A DNA stretch of 64,000 nt from CAVEFW01 sp963643505 (GCA_963643505.1 CAVIKF010000005.1:124001-188000), one strand, 5' to 3'. Positions 24,316 to 34,421 are shown, numbered from the stretch's first letter. Notes: generated from the sequence alone by a model not told the origin. Made by a program: numbers and translations.

Positions 24316-25653
24316 ATGAGCTCAACGGTTGACATGTCCAAACACTTCACCATGCCTCGCTTGTTGAGGGTGACGGGGCCGTCGATCGCCATGATGTTGT
24401 TCACAAGCATCTACGGTATCGTCGATGGTCTGTTCGTCTCCAACTTTGCGGGCAAGACGGCCTTTGCGGCGGTCAATCTCATCATGCCCTTCATCATGAT
24501 CTTGGGTTGTACCGGATTCATGATCGGTTCGGGCGGCAGTGAGCTTGTCGCGAAAACGCGCGGCATGGGCGACGACAAGAAGGCCAACGAGCGCTTCTCG
24601 CTTATGGTGTATTTCACGCTCGCGCTCGGCATCACGCTCGCGCTTATCGGCTTTTTCGCGATGGAGCCGGTGGCGCGTCTGCTCGGCGCCGGCGACAACA
24701 TGCTTGATTTGTGCGTCCTCTACGGTCGCATCAGCATGGTCAGCCTTCCGGCGTATATGTTGCAATATGCGTTCCAAGCGTTTTTTAACACGGCGGGCAA
24801 ACCCAAGCTCGGCCTTGCGGTTACCGTCGTTGCGGGGTGTATGAACATCGTGCTCGATGCGGTGTTCGTCGGCCTGCTAGGATGGGGGGTGATGGGCGCT
24901 GCGTGGGCGACGGTGATCACCGAGTTCGTCGGCGGCGTCATCCCGATCATCTATTTTGTGCGCCCTAATAGCAGCGTGTTGCGCCTCGGGCCCACGACAC
25001 TCGATTGGCACTCGATCGGCGGCGCATGCTTCAACGGCTCCTCCGAGATGATGAGCAACATCGCCCAGTCGGTGGTGAGCATGCTGTACAACTTCCAACT
25101 CATGGCGCTCTACGGTGAGGATGGCGTTGCGGCATACGGTGCCTGCATGTATATCTGCTTCGTGTTCTTGGCGGTGCTCATGGGCTACACCGTCGGCACC
25201 GCACCGCTCATGAGCTACCAACACGGTGCGAGAAATTTCGAAGAGATGCACAGCCTTTGGAAGAAGAGCCTTGCGTTCATGGCGATATTCGGTGTCGCGA
25301 TGTTCGTTCTTGCGGAGGTATGTGCCGGGCCGTTCGCGTATGTCTATACCGGCTACGACGAGGGTTTGTTCGATTTGACAAAAAAGGCATTCCACCTGTT
25401 CAGCGTTGCGTATTTGATCTGTGGGTTCAGTATGTACGGATCGAGCTTGTTCACGAGCCTCGGCAACGGTCTCGTCTCGGCGCTCATCTCGTTTTTGCGC
25501 GTGCTCGTGTTTGAGGCGATTGCGATCTTTGTGTTGCCGGCGTTGTTCGGCCCGACTGCCATTTGGATGTCGTGGGCGGTGGGCGAGTTGCTTGCTCTTG
25601 CGCTGACGCTTGGGTTCATGTTCGGCCTCGGGAAGTCCTACGGCTACCGCTAG
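24316..25653 (+). CDS. MATE family multidrug efflux transporter
   Basis: 445 residues, about 12 membrane helices in two related halves. N-terminal block MPRLLRVTGPSIAMMLFTSI and the GGSELVAKTRGMGDDKKANE loop are typical of MATE (MatE/NorM-like) exporters. Likely sodium- or proton-driven drug or metabolite export; the substrate is unknown. The ATG at 24316 has a weak ribosome site; a second ATG at 24334 is possible. It stands alone, 88 bases after purF. Confidence 0.92.
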   Translation: MSSTVDMSKHFTMPRLLRVTGPSIAMMLFTSIYGIVDGLFVSNFAGKTAFAAVNLIMPFIMILGCTGFMIGSGGSELVAKTRGMGDDKKANERFSLMVYFTLALGITLALIGFFAMEPVARLLGAGDNMLDLCVLYGRISMVSLPAYMLQYAFQAFFNTAGKPKLGLAVTVVAGCMNIVLDAVFVGLLGWGVMGAAWATVITEFVGGVIPIIYFVRPNSSVLRLGPTTLDWHSIGGACFNGSSEMMSNIAQSVVSMLYNFQLMALYGEDGVAAYGACMYICFVFLAVLMGYTVGTAPLMSYQHGARNFEEMHSLWKKSLAFMAIFGVAMFVLAEVCAGPFAYVYTGYDEGLFDLTKKAFHLFSVAYLICGFSMYGSSLFTSLGNGLVSALISFLRVLVFEAIAIFVLPALFGPTAIWMSWAVGELLALALTLGFMFGLGKSYGYR

Positions 25654-25687
25654 GCGCCTTTGCGCGGCCCGACGCTTGCGCTATTTG

Positions 25688-25716
25688 CCGCTCACCGACC
25701 GTGGGCGGTTTTTTTT
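25688..25716 (+). terminator. Terminator after the MATE gene
   Basis: CCGCTCAC pairs with GTGGGCGG (one G-U), loop CGACC, followed by eight T. Confidence 0.85.
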
Positions 25717-25890
25717 CGTCGATTGACGCCGCCATTTGCGACATATACCGAAAAAGAACCAAGCCTCTCGCGAAAGAAATCCACCGCTTGCTAACATCGT
25801 GGCAATCCCCTTTGGGAGAAGGTTCGTTCGCTTTTTTTTGTGAATGTGCGTACTTGAACATAAACGTTGGATTCCTTGATTGGAGATGAC

Positions 25891-28800
25891 ATGACGAGAG
25901 AACTCAAGTCAATGGACGGCAACAACGCGGCAGCGCATGTGTCTTACGCGTTCACCGAGGTTGCTGGCATCTATCCCATCACCCCTTCCAGCCCTATGGC
26001 TGATTACGTCGACCAATGGGCTGCCCAGGGTCGCAAGAACATCTTTGGCACCACCGTAAAGGTGTGCGAGATGGAATCCGAAGGCGGTGCTGCCGGTGCT
26101 GTTCACGGCTCGCTGACGGCGGGCGCCCTGACCACCACATACACGGCATCCCAGGGGCTGCTTTTGATGATTCCCAATATGTACAAGATTGCCGCTGAGC
26201 AACTCCCCACGGTTTTCCATGTCAGCGCACGTACCGTTTCCACCCATGCGCTCAACATCTTCGGCGACCACTCCGACGTCATGGCGTGCCGCCAGACCGG
26301 TTTCGCCATGATGGCCGAGACCAACGTCCAAGAGGTCATGGATCTCTCGGCGGTTGCCCACCTCGCTGCGATCAAGGGCCATATGTCCGTCCTGAACTTC
26401 TTTGACGGCTTCCGCACCTCCCACGAGATCCAAAAGATCAAGGTTTGGGACTACAAAGATCTGGCAGAGATGGTCGATATGGATGCTGTGCGCGCATTCC
26501 GCGATCACGCGCTGAACCCAGACCATCCGGCAATGCGCGGTTCCCATGAGAACGGCGATATCTTCTTCCAACACCGCGAGGCCTGCAACTCCCACTACAA
26601 CGAGTTCCCGGCCGTCGTCGAGGAGTGCATGGACCAGGTCAACGCCAAACTCGGCACCGACTATAAGTTGTTTAATTACTACGGCGCCCCCGACGCTGAT
26701 CGCGTCATCGTCGCCATGGGTTCCGTATGCGACGTTATCGAGGAGGTCATCGACTACCTCAACGCCCACGGCGAGAAGGTCGGCCTCATCAAGCCGCGCC
26801 TGTATCGTCCCTTTGCCTGCAAGAAGTTCGTGGAGGCGATTCCTGCGACTTGCAAGCAGATGGCGGTTCTCGATCGCACCAAGGAGCCGGGAAGCGCAGG
26901 CGAGCCGCTGTACCAAGATGTCATTACCGCCTTGGTCCAAGAGGGCGTCTCCGGCATCAATGTTTGCCGCGGTCGCTACGGCCTTGGCTCCAAGGACACG
27001 CCACCTTCCAGCTTGTTCGCGGTCTATACCAATCTTGCTGCTGACGAGCCCAAACGCGAGTTCACCATCGGCATCGTCGACGATGTCACGATGTTGTCAC
27101 TTCCCGAGGATCCGAACTGCCCCAACACGGCGGCGGAAGGCACCATCGAGTGCAAATTCTGGGGCCTTGGCGGCGACGGTACCGTCGGTGCGAACAAGAA
27201 CTCTATCAAGATCATTGGCGATCACACCGACAAGTACGTACAGGCTTACTTCCAGTATGACTCCAAGAAGACCGGCGGTGTGACCATCAGCCACCTGCGC
27301 TTTGGCGACAATCCGATCAAAAGCCCCTACTACGTCAACAAGGCCGACTTCGTCGCGTGCCACAACCCCTCCTATATCTCCAAGGGCATCCGCATCGTCA
27401 ACGATGTCAAGCCCGGCGGTACGTTCCTGATCAATTGCCAGTGGGGTATCGAGGAGCTCGAGGAACACCTCTCCTCCGAGGCGAAGCGCTATATCGCTAA
27501 CAACGATATCAAGCTCTACACCATCGACGCCACCGCACTCGCAATCGAGGTCGGCATGGGCAAGCGTACCAACACAATCCTCCAGTCCGCGTTCTTCAGC
27601 CTTGCCGGCATCCTTCCTTCCGCAGATGCCTTGAAGTACATGAAGGATGCTGCGACCAAGTCTTATATGAAGAAGGGCCAAGACGTCGTCGATCGCAACC
27701 ACAAGGCTATCGACGCTGGTGCGACCGCTTGCGTTAAAATCGACGTTCCCGCTTCTTGGGCAACCGCCGAGGGTGAGAAGCCCAAGCCTGAGCTTGTTGG
27801 CCGCCCCGAGGTCATCAAGCAGGTCGTCGAGATCATGAAGCCTGTCGGCAACATGGACGGCGATCGCTTGCCCGTCTCCGTTTTCATGAACCATGTCGAC
27901 GGCCAGTTCGAGCAGGGTGCTTCCCACTACGAGAAGCGTTATGTTGCCGTTACTGCCCCGACGTGGGATTCCGAGAAATGCATCCAATGTAACCAGTGCA
28001 CCTTCGTTTGCCCCCACGCCTGTATCCGTCCATACGCCCTCAACGAGGAGGAGGCGGCGGGCGCTCCCGAGCAGACCAAGCTCATGCCTATCAAGGCCGG
28101 CAAGGCCAAGGGCCTCTACCAATACACTATCGCGGTGAGCCCCATGGACTGCATGGGTTGCGGCGTATGCGTTGGCATGTGCAAGACCGGCGCCATCCAC
28201 ATGGCACCGGCGGAGCAGGAATTCCCACAACAGGAGAGCTTCGACTACTGCAACGCCAACGTCTCCGTGAAGCCTGAGACGGTCGACTTGACGCTCAAGG
28301 GCATGCAGTTCAAGCATCCCCTCCTCGAGTACTCCGGTTCCTGCGCGGGTTGCGCTGAGACCTCGTATGCTCGTATTGTCTCCCAGATGTTCGGTCATCG
28401 CATGTATGTCGCAAACGCTACCGGTTGCTCCTCTATCTGGGGCGGTCCTGCTGCGACTTCTCCTTACACGGTCAACCATGAGGGTCACGGTCCCGCATGG
28501 GCCAACTCCCTGTTTGAGGACAATGCCGAGTTCGGCTTGGGCATGTATCTCGGCTACGAGGCGACACGCGAGATCTTGGTCAACGGCACCAAGGAGCTCA
28601 TCGCCAGCGAGCCCGACCTGTTCATCCAAGAAGCTGCCCAGGAGTGGCTCGATAAAAAGGACGACACCTTCGAGAGCACTCGTGCCGCTGAGACCTACCT
28701 TGTCTACCTCAAGCAACTCGCCGAGGAGGGCAACGAGACGGCGACCGAGATGTTGAAGTACCAAGACCACCTGTCCAAGAAAAGCTTCTGGATCTTCGGT

Positions 28801-29433
28801 GGCGACGGTTGGGCATACGACATCGGATTCGGCGGACTTGACCACGTTCTCGCCTCGGGGAAGGATGTCAACGTCTTCGTGTTTGATACCGAGGTCTACT
28901 CCAATACCGGCGGCCAGGCGTCCAAGGCTTCCAACATCGGTCAGGTAGCCCAGTTTGCGGCTGCCGGCAAGGATATCAAAAAGAAGTCCCTCGCTGAGAT
29001 TGCCATCAGCTACGGATATGTCTACGTCGCGCAGGTTGCCATGGGCGCCAAACCGGCACAAACCCTCAAGGCCATCCAAGAGGCAGAGGCATATCCCGGA
29101 CCGTCGCTGATCATCGGCTACAGCCCGTGCGAGATGCACGCCATCAAGGGCGGTATGCTTCATTGCCAAGAGGAGATGAAGAAGGCTGTCGATTGCGGTT
29201 ACTGGAACTTGTTCCGTTTCGATCCTCGCGCCACCAAGGGATCCAAGTTCATTCTCGATTCCAAGGAGCCGCAAGGCGGTTACCGGGAGTTCCTCATGAA
29301 TGAGGCTCGCTACAGCCGTTTGGTTCGCGAGTTCCCGGATCGCGCACAGGACCTGTTTGCGGCCAACGAGCGCGCTGCCATGGATCGTTGGGATCACCTG
29401 CAAAAGCTCAAGGAGATGTACACGCCGCTGTAG
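25891..29433 (+). CDS. nifJ: Pyruvate:ferredoxin (flavodoxin) oxidoreductase
   Basis: Single-chain PFOR of 1180 residues, normal for the family. Order: pyruvate-binding/TPP domain I (VAGIYPITPSSPMADY), domains II-III, a ferredoxin domain with two clusters (CIQCNQCTFVCPHACI and CMGCGVCVGMCKTGAI), and the TPP domain with CAGCAETSYA and GDGWAYDIGFGGLDHVL. It splits pyruvate with CoA to acetyl-CoA and CO2, reducing ferredoxin, a central step of anaerobic metabolism. The ATG at 25891 follows TTGGAGATGAC. A weak promoter candidate (TTGTGA at 25838, TAAACG at 25861) lies just upstream. Confidence 0.97.
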   Translation: MTRELKSMDGNNAAAHVSYAFTEVAGIYPITPSSPMADYVDQWAAQGRKNIFGTTVKVCEMESEGGAAGAVHGSLTAGALTTTYTASQGLLLMIPNMYKIAAEQLPTVFHVSARTVSTHALNIFGDHSDVMACRQTGFAMMAETNVQEVMDLSAVAHLAAIKGHMSVLNFFDGFRTSHEIQKIKVWDYKDLAEMVDMDAVRAFRDHALNPDHPAMRGSHENGDIFFQHREACNSHYNEFPAVVEECMDQVNAKLGTDYKLFNYYGAPDADRVIVAMGSVCDVIEEVIDYLNAHGEKVGLIKPRLYRPFACKKFVEAIPATCKQMAVLDRTKEPGSAGEPLYQDVITALVQEGVSGINVCRGRYGLGSKDTPPSSLFAVYTNLAADEPKREFTIGIVDDVTMLSLPEDPNCPNTAAEGTIECKFWGLGGDGTVGANKNSIKIIGDHTDKYVQAYFQYDSKKTGGVTISHLRFGDNPIKSPYYVNKADFVACHNPSYISKGIRIVNDVKPGGTFLINCQWGIEELEEHLSSEAKRYIANNDIKLYTIDATALAIEVGMGKRTNTILQSAFFSLAGILPSADALKYMKDAATKSYMKKGQDVVDRNHKAIDAGATACVKIDVPASWATAEGEKPKPELVGRPEVIKQVVEIMKPVGNMDGDRLPVSVFMNHVDGQFEQGASHYEKRYVAVTAPTWDSEKCIQCNQCTFVCPHACIRPYALNEEEAAGAPEQTKLMPIKAGKAKGLYQYTIAVSPMDCMGCGVCVGMCKTGAIHMAPAEQEFPQQESFDYCNANVSVKPETVDLTLKGMQFKHPLLEYSGSCAGCAETSYARIVSQMFGHRMYVANATGCSSIWGGPAATSPYTVNHEGHGPAWANSLFEDNAEFGLGMYLGYEATREILVNGTKELIASEPDLFIQEAAQEWLDKKDDTFESTRAAETYLVYLKQLAEEGNETATEMLKYQDHLSKKSFWIFGGDGWAYDIGFGGLDHVLASGKDVNVFVFDTEVYSNTGGQASKASNIGQVAQFAAAGKDIKKKSLAEIAISYGYVYVAQVAMGAKPAQTLKAIQEAEAYPGPSLIIGYSPCEMHAIKGGMLHCQEEMKKAVDCGYWNLFRFDPRATKGSKFILDSKEPQGGYREFLMNEARYSRLVREFPDRAQDLFAANERAAMDRWDHLQKLKEMYTPL

Positions 29434-29469
29434 GGTAAAACCTCAAGCAGGCGAGGCCAAATCGACGAG

Positions 29470-29501
29470 AATGGGCCCCTCTCAGGAGGGGCCCATTTTT
29501 G
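29470..29501 (+). terminator. Terminator of nifJ
   Basis: ATGGGCCCCT and AGGGGCCCAT form a 10-bp perfect stem around CTCAGG, followed by TTTTT. The 190 bases beyond it hold no recognisable feature. Confidence 0.9.
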
Positions 29502-29690
29502 TGTCCGATGCCACCCGGGCGACTCTTTCGCTGGGTGCAATACGCGCCTCCTCACAGGGTCCCCTTGTGCCTGGTGTCCCACGTTGTTGCCAGGGGTCTA
29601 GGACCCAAGCAGGAGACACGAGGGTGTGGCGAAAGCAGGCAGGGTGTGATGGGGGTCGGGGCTTGGGGCTCAAGTATGATGGTGTATAAA

Positions 29691-29722
29691 GAAAGCCCTC
29701 GTGGGTGCGAGGGCTTTCAGGT
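29691..29722 (-). terminator. Terminator of the L,D-transpeptidase gene
   Basis: On the minus strand GAAAGCCCTCG and CGAGGGCTTTC form an 11-bp stem with a 6-base loop, followed by TTTAT. Confidence 0.85.
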
Positions 29723-29743
29723 TGCGATGGATTCGCAGGGGTT

Positions 29744-31633
29744 CTAGAAGATGAACACCGTGGATCCGGTGGGGACCCAATCGTAAATCCATTTTGCATT
29801 TTCCAAGGAGAGGCGGACGCAGCCATGGCTGACGTTTGCCCCGAGCGTACCGTCTTTGACCGTGTTGGGCTCGTCCTCGATCTCGTAGAGGACGGAATGG
29901 GTCAGGTAGTCTCCATAGAATTGCGTCCAATACCAACAACGATCGTCCCAATCGTCGTCGAAGTACTCACCGCGGAGACCGGTGACGGTGTAAGAGCCCT
30001 TGACGGTGTCGGAGCCAGGAGCGCCGGTCGAGCAGGTCCAGATGTGGGTTGCATCCCAATTGTTCTGGCTGCCCTCGTAGATGACAAGTTGGTTTTTGGC
30101 GCAGTCGATGAGGATGAAGCAATTTGTGGTGCTTGTGATGTTTTGGTATGCGCCGTCGTAGGGGTCACGGGCATACCCGCATACGATCCCCAGGTTCTTG
30201 CAGGTGTTCTTGAACTCGGTGGTCTTGCTGACGTTTTCAGCCATGTCAGCTGCGGTCTTGGGGTCATCGGGGTTAGTCAGGTATCCCATCCACGTCTTAA
30301 TATCATTGCTGTTGGGCTCGTGGCCCACCATGGTGTTGAAGATACCCTTGATGACATCGAGGGAGCTCATACCCAATGCCAAGTGTTCGGGAGACTCATA
30401 GACGCCGATAATCATGGCGGCTGCGGCACGGTCGTCGAGGAGGTATTGGCAACGCTCTTCGGCTTCCGCAGCACTGGGGTCGCGCTTGAGGGCGCCCTGG
30501 AAGAGCTTTTGGACGAACTTCGTGAGGTCAATGTTCTTATCTCGCGCGTTCTCAGGGGATAGTTGTTCGGCTGCAATGCCGCAGTCAGCGCAAAGTCGGA
30601 CCCATTCGGTTGCCTCGGAGAAACCGCAGACAACGGCGTCGATGGACATGCAGGAGTCGAGATGGTCCTTCCAGAAGGCGGCACCGTCGATGTCAGAGGC
30701 GCGGCCAAGCATGGTCTCGTATACGGTTTCAACCATCTCGGCATGGGTGAGGTTACGGTTGGCGAACTCCTCGCTTCCGAAGAAATTGCGGGCGAGTTGA
30801 CTGCCGCTCGTACCGTTGAGCAATGCCTGGCATTGGACGTTGAGGCCTTCGATATCGGCTTTGGTGCGTCCGAGACACTCGGAGTAGAGGCGCCATACGA
30901 ACTCGGTGATCTTGGGGCTTTGGTCGCGCGCCTCAGTCACGTCAACAGACCCTGCCGTGACGCCCCATTTCTCACAGGTGTTTGCGTATTCCTTGGACTG
31001 GCTGAATCCCTTGACGATGGCTGCGACGGACATGTTGTTGTTGAGGTATCCCTCCCAAAGGGCGGCACCGTCAGCGTCGGAGGCGCGGTCGAACATGGTC
31101 TTGTAGACCGTCTCCACAATCTCGCTATTGGACAGGTGGCGATTGCTGAATTCCTCGGATGTGAAGAAGTTCATAGCGATCTGGGCGGCGGGAGTGCCCC
31201 CCTTCATGGCCTCGACTTGAACGTCGAAACCAGCCTTGTCAATAGCGGATTCCTCTCGTCCCAAGCAGACGGTGTACATGCGTGTGACGAAGTCTTCGAT
31301 ATCGCTGGTCATGGACGTGAAGATACCCTCGCTCGCATCCTCGGTCTCAGGTGCGGCGGCTTGGTCTTTGACCGCTTCGGTCGTCCCAGGCGTCGCATTT
31401 GTGGGCGTCTCAGGCGTTGTAATCGTGGTCGCCTCAGGTGCCGCAACCGTGGCGGGATCCTCCTTGGTGGCGGGTGTCTCGATCGTGGTCGTCTCGTTGG
31501 TGTTTGCTGCCTCAACGGCGACCGGCTTGTCGGGGGAGGTGGTAGCAGTCTGGTCGATTTCGTCCGCCAGCGCAGGTGTGGCACCCAGCGCGGTGACGAG
31601 CATGGCGGCTGCAAGGATTTTGGTGCGATGCAT
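29744..31633 (-). CDS. Secreted L,D-transpeptidase with three DUF4214 domains
   Basis: 629 residues. Signal peptide (ILAAAMLVTALGATPALA), then a Thr/Pro/Glu-rich linker to about residue 105. Three DUF4214 units follow; each begins like FVTRMYTVCLGRE and contains FFTSEEFSNR and an ETVYKTMFDRASDADG-type segment. A C-terminal YkuD domain ends in VSHGCVRLSLENAKW with the catalytic Cys. YkuD enzymes make 3-3 cross-links or attach proteins to peptidoglycan; DUF4214 is an S-layer/surface-protein-type module of uncertain role. Start after AAGGGGCAACG. It is divergent from another DUF4214 enzyme gene. Confidence 0.9.
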   Translation of the reverse strand: MHRTKILAAAMLVTALGATPALADEIDQTATTSPDKPVAVEAANTNETTTIETPATKEDPATVAAPEATTITTPETPTNATPGTTEAVKDQAAAPETEDASEGIFTSMTSDIEDFVTRMYTVCLGREESAIDKAGFDVQVEAMKGGTPAAQIAMNFFTSEEFSNRHLSNSEIVETVYKTMFDRASDADGAALWEGYLNNNMSVAAIVKGFSQSKEYANTCEKWGVTAGSVDVTEARDQSPKITEFVWRLYSECLGRTKADIEGLNVQCQALLNGTSGSQLARNFFGSEEFANRNLTHAEMVETVYETMLGRASDIDGAAFWKDHLDSCMSIDAVVCGFSEATEWVRLCADCGIAAEQLSPENARDKNIDLTKFVQKLFQGALKRDPSAAEAEERCQYLLDDRAAAAMIIGVYESPEHLALGMSSLDVIKGIFNTMVGHEPNSNDIKTWMGYLTNPDDPKTAADMAENVSKTTEFKNTCKNLGIVCGYARDPYDGAYQNITSTTNCFILIDCAKNQLVIYEGSQNNWDATHIWTCSTGAPGSDTVKGSYTVTGLRGEYFDDDWDDRCWYWTQFYGDYLTHSVLYEIEDEPNTVKDGTLGANVSHGCVRLSLENAKWIYDWVPTGSTVFIF

Positions 31634-31888
31634 CGTTGCCCCTTACCTTAAACGTACAGTAACGTCATTATGATACCAAACGAGGCCCCCGCGCTTTGTT
31701 GAATCGGGGGAATGCCAGCATATTTCATTATTTGAACAGGCAAAACAAAGCTTGTGTTCGTTTCGTGGGAATGGAATCTTTCGGTACTTTTGTCGTTTTG
31801 CAGGCTCAAAGTAGCGCTAGTCGGTAGGATTTTCGGAATTGGATGTTGACTTGGCGCCAAAGGGCGTGAGTGCAAAGGATGGATGCAT

Positions 31889-33979
31889 ATGAAAAAGGCT
31901 CTGCTGATGCTCTCGGTGTCGCTTGTGGTGGCCTCTTTGTGCGCGGGTGCTCCTGCTCTCGCAAGCGCCGATGAGATCTCCAAGCAATATGAGAACACCT
32001 CTCTTTGCGCTGTTTCCCAGTTGGCTTTTGACGAGTCCGAGGCAAGCTCGTTGCGCACGCAACGCGAGGCGTATGTCACGAGCTTGTACCGAAACGTGCT
32101 CGGTCGCGTTCCCGGCGATGACGAGGTCGACTATCACGTGGGCGAGATGGAGGGTGGGCGCTCCACCGAGGAGGTGGCCTCGATCTTTTTTGGTAGCGAT
32201 GAGTTCTCTGGCCGGGGGTTTACCGACGCCGATGCCGCCCAAGTTGTCTATGTCGCGCTTTTGGGGAGGAGCGCCTCGGGTGAGGAGCTCGCCATCCGCA
32301 CGAGCCATATCGCTGCACAAGGCGTTTCCTTCGTGGTAAGCGAGGTGTTGCGCTCGCCGGAGTTTGAGTCCCACTACGAATTCCTTTCCGCGACACCTGA
32401 CACGGGGATGAAGGGGTTTGCCGAACGACTCGATAGCTATCTTGTCGGTGGCAATATGTCGAATGCCCTGTCTGTTGCGGTCGAACGTGATGCCACGTTG
32501 ACGGACGCCGTCTTGACGGTCCTGAAAAGCGACGAGTTCGCCACGCGTGGGTACTCGAAGCGACAAGTGGCCCAACTGGTTGCGTATGTCATGGTCGACC
32601 AGGCGTTCTCAGGGAGCCAAATCTCCGATGTTGCCCTCTATCAGGAGAGCGGCATGAGCGAGAGCAAGCTTGTGGATGTCATGCTCAAGCAGTACGAGAG
32701 TGGTGTTGTCGCCCTTGCCACGCGCTATGATATCGCCCTTGGAAAAGTCGCGTTGACCGAGCCTCGCGACCAAGATCTCAATGTGAGCGGTTTCGCGACG
32801 CGCCTTTATACCTGTATTCTCGGACGCGATCCCGATGTTGCCGGTCTCAACGTGCAATGCCAGGCGCTGCTCGACGGCACGCCTGCGGCACAACTTGCGC
32901 AAAACTTCTTCTTGTCGGAGGAGTTTACGTCTCGTCCGCTCTCCCACGGGGAAGTCGTCTCGATCGCCTACGCCACTTTGCTCGATCGCGCACCCGATCA
33001 GTATGGTCTTGACGGGTGGACCGCATGTATGGATGCGGGTATGCCCCTTGAATACCTTGTCGCCGGGTTTGCCGACTCCGACGAGTTTCTCAACTTGTGC
33101 AACGAGTATGCCGTTGTGCGCGGTTGGCTCGATTACGACGGCGAGAAGATGGCTGAGTATACCAAGGTGATCTCCGGATCGGGCGACTCGACCGGCACGA
33201 CCACCCCGGGCGGCACGACCACCCCGGGCAGCACGACGGTCGTGCAATACGATCTGACTCTCGACGAGATGCTCGACCTGAACTACCCCTACGTCCCCAA
33301 AAGCCTCGGCTACACGCGCGATCAGGTGCGTGACGCCATCGACCCCTCCACGGTGTCGGGAAGCGCCTACTTGCAGTTTGCGGACCTGCGCCAGTTGAGC
33401 GGTCTCACCGCCGACCAGATCAACGCCTATATCGCCAGCACCGACAAAGGGCGCAATGGGACGATGGCAGGTCAGGGAGAGGCCATTCTCTCGGCGTGTC
33501 AAAGCGCGGGGCTCAACGAGGTGTATGCGTTGAGTCACGCTATCCTCGAGACAGGGTGGGGCACCTCGGAGCTCGCCACCGGCTACTACTACGACGGGAC
33601 GACGCCTGTCGGCGGTGTGTATTACCCGGCTGGTATGTACTACAACTACTTCGGCATCGGAGCCTATGACTCCAGCCCGCTTTCCGGCGGTCGCGCCCTT
33701 GCCATCAAGAACGGTTGGGACAGCCCTGCGAAGGGACTTTCCGGCGGTATTGCTTGGATTGCGCGCAACTACACCTATGCTTCGGACTACCCACAGGTGA
33801 CCATCTACCAGATGAAATGGGATCCGCAACGTGCCAGCGACACTAAGTCCTATGGATACCGCCAATTCGCGACGAGCATCGAGTGGGCTTCAATCATCTC
33901 GTCAATCATGGATCATTGCCTGTCCTGTGCTGGTTTGGGCACGGATTCCGTCAACTATATCCTTCCGTCTTATCGGTAG
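31889..33979 (+). CDS. Secreted glucosaminidase (GH73-like) with DUF4214 domains
   Basis: 696 residues. Signal peptide (ALLMLSVSLVVASLCAGAPA). Four DUF4214-like units follow; the first is YVTSLYRNVLGRVPGDDEVD, and the last contains YTCILGRDPDVAGLNVQCQA, close to the same unit in the divergent gene. A Gly/Thr linker (TGTTTPGGTTTPGSTT) leads to a peptidoglycan glucosaminidase domain (SHAILETGWGTSELATGYY, YNYFGIGAYDSSP, GWDSPAKGLSGGIAWIARNY). It probably cuts glycan strands during growth or division. ATG 31889 is preferred over 31883 because the AAAGGA site is 9 bases away. Confidence 0.9.
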   Translation: MKKALLMLSVSLVVASLCAGAPALASADEISKQYENTSLCAVSQLAFDESEASSLRTQREAYVTSLYRNVLGRVPGDDEVDYHVGEMEGGRSTEEVASIFFGSDEFSGRGFTDADAAQVVYVALLGRSASGEELAIRTSHIAAQGVSFVVSEVLRSPEFESHYEFLSATPDTGMKGFAERLDSYLVGGNMSNALSVAVERDATLTDAVLTVLKSDEFATRGYSKRQVAQLVAYVMVDQAFSGSQISDVALYQESGMSESKLVDVMLKQYESGVVALATRYDIALGKVALTEPRDQDLNVSGFATRLYTCILGRDPDVAGLNVQCQALLDGTPAAQLAQNFFLSEEFTSRPLSHGEVVSIAYATLLDRAPDQYGLDGWTACMDAGMPLEYLVAGFADSDEFLNLCNEYAVVRGWLDYDGEKMAEYTKVISGSGDSTGTTTPGGTTTPGSTTVVQYDLTLDEMLDLNYPYVPKSLGYTRDQVRDAIDPSTVSGSAYLQFADLRQLSGLTADQINAYIASTDKGRNGTMAGQGEAILSACQSAGLNEVYALSHAILETGWGTSELATGYYYDGTTPVGGVYYPAGMYYNYFGIGAYDSSPLSGGRALAIKNGWDSPAKGLSGGIAWIARNYTYASDYPQVTIYQMKWDPQRASDTKSYGYRQFATSIEWASIISSIMDHCLSCAGLGTDSVNYILPSYR

Positions 33980-34089
33980 GATTGGATAGGGAGGCGACCC
34001 TGCTTCTTGCCCGCGCTTCTTGCCTCTTGAAAGCGGCGCGGGTGGTACACTGGGATACGCATATATCGCCGTCGAAAGGAGCGTTCCTC

Positions 34090-34314
34090 ATGGTCGCTAT
34101 CGATATCATCAAAGAGGTTTTGTCTGAGAACATGGACATCGATCCCGAGAAAATTACCGCTGAGTCCACCATGGATTCCCTCGGCATCGACTCCTTGGAC
34201 ATGGTTGAGCTCGTGTGTGAGCTCGAGGATCGTATGGATATTGATTTCGGCGACCCTGAGGACCTGAACACGGTGGGTGACGTCGCAGCGTACGCCGACT
34301 CCCTGCAGCTCTGA
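34090..34314 (+). CDS. acpP: Acyl carrier protein
   Basis: 74 residues. The phosphopantetheine attachment serine is in LGIDSLDMVELVCELED. Acidic helices are as usual for AcpP. The start has a GAAAGGAGCG site. It carries fatty acyl chains in type II synthesis. No other fatty acid gene is close, so it is an orphan copy. The last 18 or so codons are duplicated just after the stop. Confidence 0.95.
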   Translation: MVAIDIIKEVLSENMDIDPEKITAESTMDSLGIDSLDMVELVCELEDRMDIDFGDPEDLNTVGDVAAYADSLQL

Positions 34315-34369
34315 GGACCTGAACACGGTGGCGGTGGGCGGCGTCGCGACATGCGCCTACTCCCTGTAA
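34256..34369 (+). repeat. Duplicated tail of acpP
   Basis: The acpP end starting CTGAGGACCTGAACACGGTG (34256) is repeated from 34311, overlapping the stop codon. The second copy has a 6-base insertion and several changes, ending CTACTCCCTGTAA. Period 55, so the copy is out of frame. Confidence 0.85.
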
Positions 34370-34387
34370 TCCCAAGACACTATAGAC

Positions 34388-34421
34388 AAGCGCGGCCATC
34401 TGCTTAAGGTCGCGCTTTTTT
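34388..34421 (+). terminator. Terminator of acpP
   Basis: AAGCGCGGCC and GGTCGCGCTT pair with one mismatch, followed by a T run. Beyond it lies the duplicated word TTTGCTCGTCCCGCCGCGC (34439 and 34474). Confidence 0.8.

Noticed and set aside
22683..24410. Long minus-strand open frame opposite the PurF homologue
   Set aside because: Antisense shadow; it overlaps a conserved gene over its full length.
27097..29403. Long minus-strand open frame opposite nifJ
   Set aside because: Shadow of the strong codon bias of nifJ; the plus-strand protein is complete and conserved.
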